DNA from: Acidobacteriota bacterium
GTDB taxonomy: Bacteria > Acidobacteriota > Blastocatellia > Pyrinomonadales > Pyrinomonadaceae
Length of the DNA: 64,000 nt
Assembly: GCA_003223025.1 (NCBI GenBank)
Contig: QHXR01000028.1
Span: forward strand, 62,001-126,000
Reading direction: 5' to 3'
Notes under the pieces: model-generated
Told to the model about the DNA's origin: nothing
The model's input: the letters and a program-made list of their open reading frames with translations, nothing else
Database searches by the model: none
Position numbers and translations under genes: made by a program
Shown: piece by piece, positions 42,717-51,839 of the stretch
How positions within the stretch are numbered: position 1 is the first letter of the stretch
Layout of the letters: each line of letters begins with the position of its first letter

Positions 42717-44126
42717 TCAGGGCCGGGTGTGGATGTTATAGGTCTTGATCTTTGAGTTCAAAGTCGTCGCATTCAGCCCTAGAAGCCGGGCCGCACGCGA
42801 CTGGTGACCGCCCGTCTGATCAAGCGCTCGACGGATCAGATCGATCTCGAAGCGCTTCACCTCATCATAAAAATTCACCCCACGACCGATGTCGATATTC
42901 CCCGACGTGCCTTCGGCCTTCGTCATCATTTCGAAGGCGAGAGCCGGGTCGCGAACCTCGGGCCGCAGGCACTCGACGGTGATCTCGTCAGTCGCCGCGA
43001 TAACGACGGCTCGCTCGATGATATTTTCGAGCTCGCGGACGTTTCCGGGATAGTGGTAGTTTTCGAGAAGCGACAAAACCTCGGGCGAAAGATTCTCCGA
43101 GATCGTCCGAAGATTCTCCTCGTTATATTTTCCAATGAAATGTTTCGCCAGCGGGAGAACATCTTCCGGCCTCTGCCGGAGCGCGGGAAGCTCGATCGGA
43201 ACTACCGAGAGCCGGTAGTAAAGATCTTCGCGAAATGTCCCGGTCTTAACCGCGTCTTTGAGATCGACATTCGTCGCAGCGATGATGCGGACATCGACTT
43301 TGACCGGCGTTGTTTCGCCGACCGGCGTGAACTCTCTTTCCTGAATAACACGAAGCAGACGGACCTGCGTCTCGGGTCTCAAGTCTCCGATCTCGTCAAG
43401 AAATATCGAACCCGAATCAGCGACCTCGAACAATCCTTTCTTTGCTGCGACCGCCCCGGTGAATGCGCCTTTCGTGTGTCCGAAGAGCTCCGATTCGAGA
43501 AGCTCGGACGGAATATTTGAACAGTTAACGACGACGAACGGACAATCGGCTCGCGGACTCGCTTCGTGGATCGCCTTCGCCATCAACTCTTTTCCGGTTC
43601 CGCTTTCGCCGGTGATCAGAACAGTCGATCGAGCCGGTGCGACGCGCTCGACGAGACGGAAGATCTCTTCCATCTTCTCCGAGCGTCCGATGATCGCATC
43701 GCGGCTGACAGACCGCGTCATCACTTGCCGGAGAGTCAGACGCTCTTCTTCCTTGCGACGCTTCTTGATTCCCTTCGCGACGAACCCGAGGATCTGTTCG
43801 TTCTGAAACGGTTTTCTGATGACGCCATTCGCGCCTTTTTCCCAAGCCGAGATCGCGGTATCGAAAGTCGCGAACGCAGTGATCATCAACACAACGGCCT
43901 CGGGATCGACCTTGATCAATTCTTCAAGCGCGGTCAGCCCGCCCATCCCGGGCATCGAGACGTCCATCAATACCAGGTCGTACGACTTCTGCGAATACGC
44001 CTCAAGCGCCTCTTCGCCGGTTCGCGCGAGATCGACTTTGTATCCCGCGGTCGACAGAATCGTGTCGAGCACGTCCCGCATTATCTCTTCGTCATCGCAG
44101 ACGAGAATTGATCCTTTCTTAGCCAT
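42717..44126 (-). CDS. Sigma-54-dependent response regulator (NtrC type)
   Basis: A 469-residue response regulator. Receiver domain 1-120 with the phospho-acceptor Asp in LVLMDVSMPG and Lys in IRKPF; AAA+ domain with Walker A GESGTGKE, the sigma-54-contacting GAFTGA (intact), Walker B FLDEIGDL and the arginine-finger region; C-terminal Fis helix-turn-helix (HQSRAARLLGLNATTLNSKI). Phosphorylation by an unlinked histidine kinase should trigger assembly and open-complex formation. No kinase gene is adjacent. It sits just upstream of the TonB receptor gene on the same strand, a plausible target. Confidence 0.94.
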   Translation of the reverse strand: MAKKGSILVCDDEEIMRDVLDTILSTAGYKVDLARTGEEALEAYSQKSYDLVLMDVSMPGMGGLTALEELIKVDPEAVVLMITAFATFDTAISAWEKGANGVIRKPFQNEQILGFVAKGIKKRRKEEERLTLRQVMTRSVSRDAIIGRSEKMEEIFRLVERVAPARSTVLITGESGTGKELMAKAIHEASPRADCPFVVVNCSNIPSELLESELFGHTKGAFTGAVAAKKGLFEVADSGSIFLDEIGDLRPETQVRLLRVIQEREFTPVGETTPVKVDVRIIAATNVDLKDAVKTGTFREDLYYRLSVVPIELPALRQRPEDVLPLAKHFIGKYNEENLRTISENLSPEVLSLLENYHYPGNVRELENIIERAVVIAATDEITVECLRPEVRDPALAFEMMTKAEGTSGNIDIGRGVNFYDEVKRFEIDLIRRALDQTGGHQSRAARLLGLNATTLNSKIKTYNIHTRP

Positions 44127-44185
44127 AGACTACAAGCGAAAGGTTAAGATTATAGACGTTAGATAAACGAAAACGAAACAAGGCG

Positions 44186-45019
44186 ATGTCTGAGACGAAA
44201 ACCTTTCACATCGGCTGCCAGAGTTGGCAGTACGACGATTGGATCACCGAAGCCGGCGGCGAGACGATCTTTTATCCCCGCGGAACCCGGCCGGCGGATA
44301 TGTTGCAGATATACTCCGAAGCTTTCGATACGATCGAGGTCGACTCGACGGCGTACGGGACGCCCGCGATCTCAACTTTGGAAGGTTGGAGCGAGTCGAC
44401 ACCGGACGGATTTCTTTTTAGTTTGAAAGTACCGAGCGCGATCACGCATGAGCTCGCGCTCGGGCCGGCGACATATCCCTTGATCGACGAATTCGTTGAA
44501 GTCTCGCGTGCACTCGGGCCGAAGCTCGGCGTCATTCTTATACAATTCGCGGCGAGTTTTGAATCGACGAAAGAAAATGGAGCGAACCTGCGCTCGTTCA
44601 TCGCGCGGCTGCCGAACGATCTAAGGTTCGCGGTCGAGTTTCGAGATCCCGGATGGCTCATCGACTGGACGTTCGATGAGTTAAACGAGCGCGGTATCGC
44701 GCTGGCTCTAGTCGCGGGAAAATGGATCGACGAAGACGTTATGTTCCCGGCGTTTGCGAAAACGAAAACTGCATTCGCGTATGTGCGGCTGATGGGAGTC
44801 CGCGATCTGCCGAAGTTCGATCGCATCTACCGCGATCGTCTCGACGAGATCGATCGGTGGGCTTCGATGATAAAGAGTCTTGAAGCGAAAGAAGTATTCG
44901 CGTATGTCGACAATTATTTCGAGGGGCATGGACCGGCGACCGCGAATCGACTAAAGTCCGCTCTCGATGTTCCGGCAGTCGATGCGAGAACGCTCGAGAA
45001 GCAGGCGTCGTTGTTTTGA
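44186..45019 (+). CDS. DUF72 domain-containing protein
   Basis: A 277-residue TIM-barrel-like DUF72 protein. Blocks: HIGCQSWQYDDWI (family start), FDTIEVDSTAYGTPA, FLFSLKVPSAITHE, LGVILIQFAASF, DLRFAVEFRDPGW and VFAYVDNYFEGHGPATA. The YecE/DUF72 fold has no established enzyme activity. A second DUF72 gene lies at 58279-59151 and differs clearly in length and sequence, so they are distant paralogues. It is divergent from the sigma-54 activator with a 59-bp spacer. Confidence 0.88.
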   Translation: MSETKTFHIGCQSWQYDDWITEAGGETIFYPRGTRPADMLQIYSEAFDTIEVDSTAYGTPAISTLEGWSESTPDGFLFSLKVPSAITHELALGPATYPLIDEFVEVSRALGPKLGVILIQFAASFESTKENGANLRSFIARLPNDLRFAVEFRDPGWLIDWTFDELNERGIALALVAGKWIDEDVMFPAFAKTKTAFAYVRLMGVRDLPKFDRIYRDRLDEIDRWASMIKSLEAKEVFAYVDNYFEGHGPATANRLKSALDVPAVDARTLEKQASLF

Positions 45020-45039
45020 TATTGCCCGCGAGTTCCGCT

Positions 45040-45235
45040 CTTAGCTGGCGTAGCGAGCGACAGCATAAAGCCCCCAGCGTGAGCTGGGGGTTAGGTCACA
45101 TATGAAAAAGCTCGCGTTGCGAGCGGCAGACCGTTACATAGAATCTGTCGCTCGCATACGCGAGCTCAAACGTTCAAACAAAAACCCCCAGCTCACGCTG
45201 GGGGCTTTATGCTGTCGCTCGCTACGCCAGCTAAG
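45040..45235. repeat. Nested palindromic element family E, copy 1 (about 196 bp)
   Basis: Ends CTTAGCTGGCGTAGCGAGCG then ACAGCATAAAGCCCCCAGC, and inverted GCTGGGGGCTTTATGCTGTC then GCTCGCTACGCCAGCTAAG. A second palindrome of GCTCGCGTTGCGAGC and GCTCGCATACGCGAGC fills the centre. Copy 2 is at 51638-51839. The plan (hairpin arm, then AT-AAAGCC word, then inner hairpins) parallels family D. Confidence 0.85.
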
Positions 45236-45242
45236 AAGTTCA

Positions 45243-48029
45243 CTACGGAACGATCACACTCGGAACCGAAATGTCCGAGCTCAATCCCCAACTTACAATT
45301 CGAGCCGCGCCGTTCGTGCTTTGTTGCACGAACCAAACTCCTTCGCGATAGACAGCGAGATCGTTACGTCCGTCGCCGTCGTAATCACCGGGCGCGGGGA
45401 CGTCGACCGAGATGCCGAACTGCGTCGCTGCAAATCCGCCATCTGATGATCGCAGCACGTACCACGTTCCGGTGGAAGGCCGAAACACCGCGACGTCTGC
45501 TTTCGAATCGCCATCGTAATCGCCGATGACAGGCTTGTCCTCCGCCAGTCCGAACTGGATCGCGACAAATCCCAACGTCGAGCGCTGTGCATACCAAACA
45601 CCATCGCGATAGACCGCAACATCGGTCCTGCCGTCACCGTCGTAATCCGCCGCGACTGGACGATCGGTGCTCAATCCGAACTGCGTCGATCTGAATCCGT
45701 CGCGACTCTGCATGACATACCAGACACGATCAGACGGACGCCATACCGCGAGATCGGCAATTCCATCACCGTCGTAATCACCCGGCTGCGGACGATCGCC
45801 GGCGATACCGAACTGTGCGATCTGAATGCCGTCGCGGCTTCGCGAAATGTACCAGATGCCATCACGGTAAACCGTGATGTCGGCCTTGCCGTCGCCGTCG
45901 AAATCGTCCGGAGCAAGAGCATCCGTGCCAATACCGAACCGCGTGATCGTCGCTGTTGAATTCGAACTGTTCAGTACATACCAGTTCCCTTCGGATGGCC
46001 TGAAGACCGACACGTCGGTCTTGCCGTCGCCGTCGAAGTCGGCATGATCGGCGCGACGCGGAGCCGCGACCTGGCCAAAGATCGTGAATCGAAATGCTTG
46101 CGAGACGGCGACGCCGTTCACCGCACCGGCGTCAGTTACGTACCAGCGACCGAACAGAGTTCGTCCGATCTGCGAAGTATCGTTTGGAATCGGAATGCTG
46201 ACCGAGACGTATCCGTTCCCGGCACCGCTGCCGTTCATCTGAACGATGCTGCGATTGAATGAACCGGTCGAGGGAATCGTCGCAATATTGCCGGGATCGT
46301 TGTCATCGATCACAAGCACACCGCCCGTCGCACCCAACGCATTCGAGACCGCGACAGTGAAACTTGAATTGCCCAGATTTGGCGGCTCGATCGCGATCGC
46401 CTGCGGAATTCGTCCGCCCGTTCCGGCAGTCCCGTTTCCGACGATCACCGGGACGCGATTCGATTCCGTGTACAGACTCGGACGATCGAACGGTGAGCTT
46501 TCGTCTTTGACTCGAGCATCCGTCAGCGGACGTCGCAGGAACGCGACAAGGTCGGACTTCTGCTGAGCCGAAAGATTGCGCGGCCGAATCAGATTGCCGG
46601 GAAAATTCGGCGCGTTTGGAAAATCTCCTCCCCGGTTGTAAAACTCTACGACATCCTCGAGCGTCGCGAGTTTTCCGTCGTGCATGTACGGGCCGCGAAG
46701 CTCGACATTTCTCAAGCTCGGAGTTCTGAACTCGCCAAGATTATTATTGTTGCCCGTAACCTGAAATCGTCCCGTGTCCTCGTTCTGCGGACGAACGCCG
46801 ATGTAATGGAATTGCTGATCGGTAAGCAGATTTCCGGCGTGGCAAACGGCGCAAGAGTTTCCGTTAAAGACGCCTCGGCCGCGTTGCTCGGCGGCGGTCA
46901 AAGGAGTGATACCGGCATTCGCCAGATCAAACGGCGTGCGATCCGAGAAGAGCGTTCGTTCGAACGTCGCGATCGCCAACGAGATTCGTGACGGAGTCAC
47001 GTCTGTCGTGCCGAACGCTTCCTGGAAAAGCGCGGGATAATCGCGCCCGCCGATCCAATCGGTCAGAGAAGCCGGAACATTCGCCGAAAGTGCAAGCGGT
47101 CGAGCCTGGGAAATGTGCTCCGCTACTTCAGTCCAATTCGTGCCGGTGTGTCCCATCTCGGAATCGCTAATCGGCGGACCCGCCGATTGACTCTCGAGCG
47201 CCGCTCCGCCATTAAGAATGACCGCATTCGTCACAGGATCGCGATAGGTTCCGTTCGCGCGTCCGTCCCAGAAAAGCAGTGGAGCGTAAACAGCATTGAT
47301 GTATGAAGGCGATTTTCGTCCCGTGACCTGCGCCCGAAGACCGTAGTTGGTCGAAAGATCGTAAAGTCCCGCACCATTATTCAGGGGAACACCGGGCGAA
47401 CCGAATACGTCGTCGGGCGTGTTGTATGCGTTGTCGAAACCGGGATTCGTAGAAGTCAGGTTGTTGATGATCGTGCGACCATCCGACCCACCGCTGCCGG
47501 CCTTATGACACGTTCCGCATGCGACGGTGCCGGTCGAAGATAGTTGCTCCTCCCAAAACAGTATCTTGCCAAGCGTCGCCTTCGCGGCGGTCAATTGATT
47601 TCCCTGCGGTGCCGGTGGCGGAGGCTGCAGCGGCCCCGGGCCGTTCGAAGTTCCCGCGCCGCGCGTACCCGGATCGACTGTGCTGAAATCGCTCGATATG
47701 TTCCCGTTCTCCGCCTTCACCCAGTAAAAACTCGGTTGGCCAACAACCGCAGTCGGATCGAAGAAGAAGGGCTGAACCGTCGTCCCGACACTCGTCGCGG
47801 TCGCGGGATCGTTCGAGGTACTTCGAAAGATCCGATAAGTCGCCGCACCGCGCACCGAGTTCCAGTTGATGCCGACCTTGTCGTTATAACTCGCATCCGA
47901 CGCGATTACGCCGGTCGGAGCGGCAAGTCCGGTCTGGCCGGAAACTATCGAAGAAACCGGTCGATAGTTGATGCCGACGAGAAAAAGGAACGCGAATATA
48001 CCAATAGTGGCTAGTTTGAGGGATCTCAT
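45243..48029 (-). CDS. Exported dihaem cytochrome c peroxidase/MauG-like protein fused to FG-GAP (VCBS) repeats
   Basis: A 928-residue protein. Signal peptide (residues 1-25), then a fibronectin-III-like domain (APTGVIASDASYNDKVGINW), then the CcP/MauG module with two haem-binding CxxCH motifs: CGTCH (about residue 176) and CAVCH (about residue 395), plus RTPSLRNVELRGPYMHDG. A beta domain follows, then a C-terminal series of FG-GAP/VCBS repeats (DFDGDGKTDVSVFRPSEGNW and similar) with calcium-binding DxDxDGxxD loops, ending VPSVIVP. CcP/MauG enzymes reduce peroxide or oxidise protein residues in the periplasm. The repeats suggest a seven-blade-type propeller and surface or extracellular location. 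Confidence 0.9.
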   Translation of the reverse strand: MRSLKLATIGIFAFLFLVGINYRPVSSIVSGQTGLAAPTGVIASDASYNDKVGINWNSVRGAATYRIFRSTSNDPATATSVGTTVQPFFFDPTAVVGQPSFYWVKAENGNISSDFSTVDPGTRGAGTSNGPGPLQPPPPAPQGNQLTAAKATLGKILFWEEQLSSTGTVACGTCHKAGSGGSDGRTIINNLTSTNPGFDNAYNTPDDVFGSPGVPLNNGAGLYDLSTNYGLRAQVTGRKSPSYINAVYAPLLFWDGRANGTYRDPVTNAVILNGGAALESQSAGPPISDSEMGHTGTNWTEVAEHISQARPLALSANVPASLTDWIGGRDYPALFQEAFGTTDVTPSRISLAIATFERTLFSDRTPFDLANAGITPLTAAEQRGRGVFNGNSCAVCHAGNLLTDQQFHYIGVRPQNEDTGRFQVTGNNNNLGEFRTPSLRNVELRGPYMHDGKLATLEDVVEFYNRGGDFPNAPNFPGNLIRPRNLSAQQKSDLVAFLRRPLTDARVKDESSPFDRPSLYTESNRVPVIVGNGTAGTGGRIPQAIAIEPPNLGNSSFTVAVSNALGATGGVLVIDDNDPGNIATIPSTGSFNRSIVQMNGSGAGNGYVSVSIPIPNDTSQIGRTLFGRWYVTDAGAVNGVAVSQAFRFTIFGQVAAPRRADHADFDGDGKTDVSVFRPSEGNWYVLNSSNSTATITRFGIGTDALAPDDFDGDGKADITVYRDGIWYISRSRDGIQIAQFGIAGDRPQPGDYDGDGIADLAVWRPSDRVWYVMQSRDGFRSTQFGLSTDRPVAADYDGDGRTDVAVYRDGVWYAQRSTLGFVAIQFGLAEDKPVIGDYDGDSKADVAVFRPSTGTWYVLRSSDGGFAATQFGISVDVPAPGDYDGDGRNDLAVYREGVWFVQQSTNGAARIVSWGLSSDISVPSVIVP

Positions 48030-48138
48030 AATTTATCGACTTCTACGGGCAACTTCGGTGGGTTGTGGTTTAGACACGCGAGATTGTCGTTTAGTCGAAG
48101 AAATTACTCAAGCCGTGACCGTATTTGGATAAAGATTG

Positions 48139-48208
48139 GCAGTTAGCTGTTATCTATTGGCTATTGGCTATTGGCTATTAGCTAAAAGCTAACGGCTAAC
48201 AGCTATTA
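48139..48208. repeat. Degenerate 7-bp tandem array (10 units)
   Basis: Units in register: GCAGTTA, GCTGTTA, TCTATTG, GCTATTG (twice), GCTATTA, GCTAAAA, GCTAACG, GCTAACA, GCTATTA. The rest of the 325-bp gap (48030-48354) shows no gene or clear RNA. Confidence 0.7.
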
Positions 48209-48354
48209 TTCGCTTCCGCGTGAGCACGGCTCGCTTGCCTGTCTGTTTCAGCCGCCGAAATCTCAAACTTTTCCGCTCTGCGCGACGTAGAATACACGCC
48301 GTTCGAAACGGCAAGAGACTTTAATAACTCAGGTATTGGACTTATTCTTACTTC

Positions 48355-50151
48355 ATGGCAATGTCAAAAACTTCTAAGGTCCTGCTTCTTATAGTCGGGA
48401 TCGTTTCCGTAGTGGTGATCGTCGGGGTCATCGCCGTCGCACTTCTCGCGGAGTCATTTAGCCGGCCGAGTGTGCCGGACAACAGCGTGCTCGTTCTGAG
48501 CGTGTCGGGTGATCTTCCCGATTACGTTCCCGAGGATCAGTTCGCGAAAGCGATCGGCATGAATCAGCCGCAATCATTCACCGGACTACTGACCCAACTT
48601 CGCAAAGCGAAGATCGATAATCGCGTCCAGGCCGTGATGCTCGACATTAATTTTCCGGGTATCGGTTGGGGAAAAGCGGATGAGCTCCGTGATGCGATAA
48701 AGGATTTCAAACTATCGGGCAAACCGGTTTACGCGTTCATGCAGCTCGGAATGAATAAGGAGTATTACATTGCAACCGCGGCCGACAAGATCTTCCTTCC
48801 GCCGTCCGGCGATCTTTACATCAACGGGTTCGCGGCGGAGGCGATGTTCTACAAAGGCTCGCTCGACAAACTCGGTATCGAAGCAGATGTGATCCAGATC
48901 GGACCGAAGTACAAGAACGCACCCGACCAGTACACGAAGAAGGAAATGGGCGAAGGTCAGCGTGAAGTGATCAACGCGGTTCTCGATGAATACTACGCTC
49001 GATTCACCGGCGGTATTTCCGAATCGCGGAACAAGTCGGTTGATGACGTGAAAGGAATCATCGACGGTGCTCCTTACAACGCGAATCAGGCGAAGGAGCT
49101 CGGGCTGATCGACAACGCCATTTACAAAGAGCAGGTTTACGACGATCTGAAGAATCGTCTCGGTTACAAGTCGGACGACAAGCTGCGGACGATCCGCGGC
49201 GGCGAGTATCGCGATATTCCATCCGACTCGGTCGGTCTGAACAAGGGCGAAAAAGTCGCGCTCATTTTCGCATCCGGTGCGATCAATGTTGGACGAACGA
49301 ACAACGGCCCGTTCGGCGGATCGATGGTCGGTTCGGACACGGTCGTCGCGGCGGTGAACGATGCGGCGAACGATGACTCGATAAAAGCGATCGTCCTGCG
49401 TGTCGATTCGCCAGGCGGATCCGCGCTCGCGTCGGATCTGATGTGGTACGCGCTCGAAAATGCGAAGGCAAAAAAACCGGTCGTAGTCTCGATGTCCGAC
49501 GTCGCGGCGTCAGGCGGATATTACATTTCGTGTAATGCGAACAAGATCGTTGCGGAGCCCTCGACGATCACCGGATCGATCGGAGTTTTTCTCGGCAAGC
49601 CTGTCGTCAAAGGTTTGTACGACTGGCTCGGCGTCTCAAACGAATATGTCATGAAGGGCAAGAATGCCGGCATCTTCCGCGAGACCGTTAAGTGGACACC
49701 GGAAGAGCGAGCGAAGATGGAAGAAGGTGCGCACAACATCTACTTCAACAACTTCGTTCCGAAGGTCGCAAAGGGCCGAAACAAGACTAACGAAGACGTA
49801 AACGCCATCGCACAGGGCCGAGTCTGGACCGGAACTCAAGCAAAGGCGAATGGTTTGATCGACGAGTTCGGCGGACTGGAGAAAGCGATCGAGATCGCAA
49901 AAGAGCTCGCGAAGCTTCCGGCTGACAAAGATGTACGGCGAGTCGTGCTCCCCGCCCCGCGTCCGTTCTTCGAAACGATCTTTGGTGATAACGAAGAGAC
50001 TCAGACCTCAGCCGAGGTCAAGGCTCAAGAAGCCCTCGCGGCTTCGCTTCCCGAAGATGTACGTCGCATGTTCCGTTACGCGTCGCTCTTCGATCAAATG
50101 AAAAATGGCCAAGCGATGCTGATGATGCCGTTTGAATTGGAGATCAAGTAG
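48355..50151 (+). CDS. sppA: Signal peptide peptidase SppA (67-kDa type)
   Basis: A 598-residue inner-membrane protease that cleaves leftover signal peptides. N-terminal anchor residues 9-32. Two tandem S49 domains: the first carries the general-base lysine (Lys187 in GPKYKNAPD), the second the nucleophile Ser386 (SDVAASGGYYISC), the split arrangement of E. coli SppA. RVDSPGGSALASDLMW and the GSIGVFLGKP block confirm the family. Two ATGs lie near the start (48355 and 48361); the first is given, with no decisive Shine-Dalgarno. Confidence 0.93.
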   Translation: MAMSKTSKVLLLIVGIVSVVVIVGVIAVALLAESFSRPSVPDNSVLVLSVSGDLPDYVPEDQFAKAIGMNQPQSFTGLLTQLRKAKIDNRVQAVMLDINFPGIGWGKADELRDAIKDFKLSGKPVYAFMQLGMNKEYYIATAADKIFLPPSGDLYINGFAAEAMFYKGSLDKLGIEADVIQIGPKYKNAPDQYTKKEMGEGQREVINAVLDEYYARFTGGISESRNKSVDDVKGIIDGAPYNANQAKELGLIDNAIYKEQVYDDLKNRLGYKSDDKLRTIRGGEYRDIPSDSVGLNKGEKVALIFASGAINVGRTNNGPFGGSMVGSDTVVAAVNDAANDDSIKAIVLRVDSPGGSALASDLMWYALENAKAKKPVVVSMSDVAASGGYYISCNANKIVAEPSTITGSIGVFLGKPVVKGLYDWLGVSNEYVMKGKNAGIFRETVKWTPEERAKMEEGAHNIYFNNFVPKVAKGRNKTNEDVNAIAQGRVWTGTQAKANGLIDEFGGLEKAIEIAKELAKLPADKDVRRVVLPAPRPFFETIFGDNEETQTSAEVKAQEALAASLPEDVRRMFRYASLFDQMKNGQAMLMMPFELEIK

Positions 50152-50227
50152 GAAGAAGGCGGAAAGCGGAAGGCAGACAGCAGAAGTCAGAAAGCAGTAG
50201 TCAGTAGGCAGAAAGAAGAAGGCGGCG
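50152..50227. repeat. Degenerate 7-bp tandem array (about 11 units)
   Basis: Units such as GGCGGAA, AGCGGAA, GGCAGAC, AGCAGAA, GTCAGAA, AGCAGTA, GTCAGTA, GGCAGAA run on directly from the sppA stop codon. Confidence 0.7.
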
Positions 50228-50297
50228 GTGGCTCCGAGGTCACCGCCTTTTTCTCTTGTCCGGGAAGGCGGCGAACCCGAGGAACACGTGTTCCTTT

Positions 50298-50560
50298 CTT
50301 GTCGCCAAAGGCGACGCACATTAAAGCCTAGGGTTGAGGAGCAAAGCGACGAAACCCTAGGTAAAAGTTAAAACGGCCTCCGTCGCTGAAAGCGACGAAC
50401 AATCGATCATAAGAATCAATGGGTCGCGATGAGCGCATTGAGGTAACAAACAATTGTGTGTCGCCTTCAGCGACAAAACTTGTCTCGACATCTTACCTAG
50501 GGTTTCGTTCGCTTTGCTCCTCAACCCTAGGCTTTAATGTGCGTCGCCTTCGGCGACAAG
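50298..50560. repeat. Nested palindromic element family D, copy 3 (263 bp, longer core)
   Basis: Ends CTTGTCGCCAAAGGCGAC and GTCGCCTTCGGCGACAAG with inner ACATTAAAGCCTAGGGTT / CCCTAGGCTTTAATGT. The core is about 45 bp longer than in D1 and D2. With the flanking heptamer arrays it fills the 563-bp gap after sppA, which shows no gene. Confidence 0.85.
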
Positions 50561-50588
50561 AGATTCCCGTCTCCCGTCTCTTGTCTTC
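50561..50588. repeat. Degenerate 7-bp tandem array (4 units)
   Basis: AGATTCC, CGTCTCC, CGTCTCT, TGTCTTC; related to the array at 55824-55885. Confidence 0.5.
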
Positions 50589-50662
50589 CCCGACATCTTC
50601 CCCTATACTCGTCCGCGAGTTCACCAACTTAAAACCACCGAAAACTGAATAATTATATCTCC

Positions 50663-50703
50663 GGACAAGGGGAGATTACCGCCTTCGCTTGTCCGTTTTT
50701 TTT
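50663..50703 (+). terminator. Terminator-like hairpin just upstream of a membrane-protein gene
   Basis: An 8-bp stem, CGGACAAG / CTTGTCCG, with an 18-nt loop is followed by a run of seven or more T. It ends 11 bp before the ATG at 50715, so it could be a leader attenuator rather than the end of an upstream transcript. Confidence 0.6.
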
Positions 50704-50714
50704 ATGGGAGGAAT

Positions 50715-51122
50715 ATGCTAAGAGTCATTCTCGGAGTCGTCGCCGGATTTATTGCGTGGTCGATCTTGTGGGTCGGCAGCGATCAATTGCTGATATCGTT
50801 TTCGCCGGGTTGGTACGGGAATCATCAGTACGGGTTTGAAGCGGCGATGCAAAACCACACGCCGTTCGTGGCGGATACGACGATATTGTTAATGCATCTC
50901 GGCCGTGCCGCGATCATCTCGATCATGGCAGGGTTCATCGCCGCTATGGTCGCCGGAGAGAACCGCAAAACTCCACTCGCGCTCGGCGTGCTTTTGTTGA
51001 TCTTCGGCGCCGCCGTGCAAGCGTATGCCTGGAGCTACATCCCGATCTGGTATCACGTTATTTTTCTTGGAATGCTGATCCCGCTAACGATACTAGGCGG
51101 GCGAATGAAACAAACAAGCTAA
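50715..51122 (+). CDS. Small four-helix membrane protein, hypothetical
   Basis: A 135-residue protein with about four membrane helices (residues 4-22, 57-80, 87-105, 110-128). The start MLRVILGVVAGFIAWSILWV is closely matched by the partial gene at 63907 (MLRIVLGVIVGFIAWLIVWI), so these are paralogues. Family and function not recognised. GGGAGG is a good Shine-Dalgarno. Its stop overlaps the convergent YkgJ-type gene by 4 bp. Confidence 0.7.
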   Translation: MLRVILGVVAGFIAWSILWVGSDQLLISFSPGWYGNHQYGFEAAMQNHTPFVADTTILLMHLGRAAIISIMAGFIAAMVAGENRKTPLALGVLLLIFGAAVQAYAWSYIPIWYHVIFLGMLIPLTILGGRMKQTS

Positions 51123-51634
51123 CTGTTTCGGATCGCGATCGGCAGCGGAAGCCATCTCGCCGGTTTCCGATAGACAGTCTCGTTCAACTCATCCACTCGT
51201 TCTTCCGCCTGGGCTAAGAGAGCATCGGGCGGAAGATCTTCTTTGTTCTCGTAACACGCATGAGCGATGCACGGCAGCGGCTTGCCGCGCTCGTGTACGA
51301 GACATCCGATTCCCTTATCGAACAACGGACACGCGTAGGTTTTTGAGAACGTGTCGCCGGCACCCGCGAGGTCGTATTTTGAAATGGTTTCCTCGATCCG
51401 CGCATCTATCTGGCCGCGGTTAGGTAATTCGTCGACCACACTTCGAATTGCCTTCGCCTCGAGTTTTGTGATGTGCACATTCACAAAATGCGCATCGAGA
51501 CAGCACGCTCCCGGAGTTTCACAAGCCGCGCAGCTTTTCGCACGATGTTCGTAATCAGATCTTATTCGCGTCGCGAAATCCGATTTCAGATCGTGTAATT
51601 TTTCGAGTGCGATCGTTTCGCTGAGAATTCTCAT
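51119..51634 (-). CDS. YkgJ family cysteine cluster protein
   Basis: A 171-residue protein with the Fe-S or zinc cysteine cluster of the family: CAACETPGACC near residues 35-45, then CPLF near 102, CLVH near 110 and PCIAHAC near 120. YkgJ proteins probably bind an Fe-S cluster or zinc; their role is not established. The N-terminal helix precedes the cluster. It is followed upstream by nested palindrome E2. Confidence 0.82.
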   Translation of the reverse strand: MRILSETIALEKLHDLKSDFATRIRSDYEHRAKSCAACETPGACCLDAHFVNVHITKLEAKAIRSVVDELPNRGQIDARIEETISKYDLAGAGDTFSKTYACPLFDKGIGCLVHERGKPLPCIAHACYENKEDLPPDALLAQAEERVDELNETVYRKPARWLPLPIAIRNS

Positions 51635-51637
51635 TTT

Positions 51638-51839
51638 CTTCAGCTCGCGTATGCGAGCGATAGCATAAAGCCCCCAGCCTTAGCTGGGGGTAGCGACGCG
51701 ATGAGCGTAGAACTCGCGTATGCGAGCGACAGATCAAATTAACGTCTGCCGCCCGCCTACGCGGGCTCATCGCTTGAGACGTCTCATCCCCCCAGCTAAG
51801 GCTGGGGGCTTTATGCTGTCACTCGCATACGCGAGCTAA
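51638..51839. repeat. Nested palindromic element family E, copy 2 (about 202 bp)
   Basis: Ends AGCTCGCGTATGCGAGCGA then TAGCATAAAGCCCCCAGCC, and inverted GGCTGGGGGCTTTATGCTGTC then ACTCGCATACGCGAGCT. The centre carries AACTCGCGTATGCGAG and GCCCGCCTACGCGGGC. It fills most of the 323-bp gap before bcp. Confidence 0.85.

Noticed and set aside
42804-44111. Plus-strand frames of 180-240 codons opposite the sigma-54 activator
   Set aside because: Antisense shadows; the activator has every expected motif on the other strand.
45102-45446. Open frame through element E1 into the peroxidase gene
   Set aside because: It translates repeat DNA and the antisense of the FG-GAP repeats; no independent coding sign.
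48139-50227. Regularly spaced repeats that might be a CRISPR array
   Set aside because: The period is 7 bp with no spacers, and no cas genes are near.
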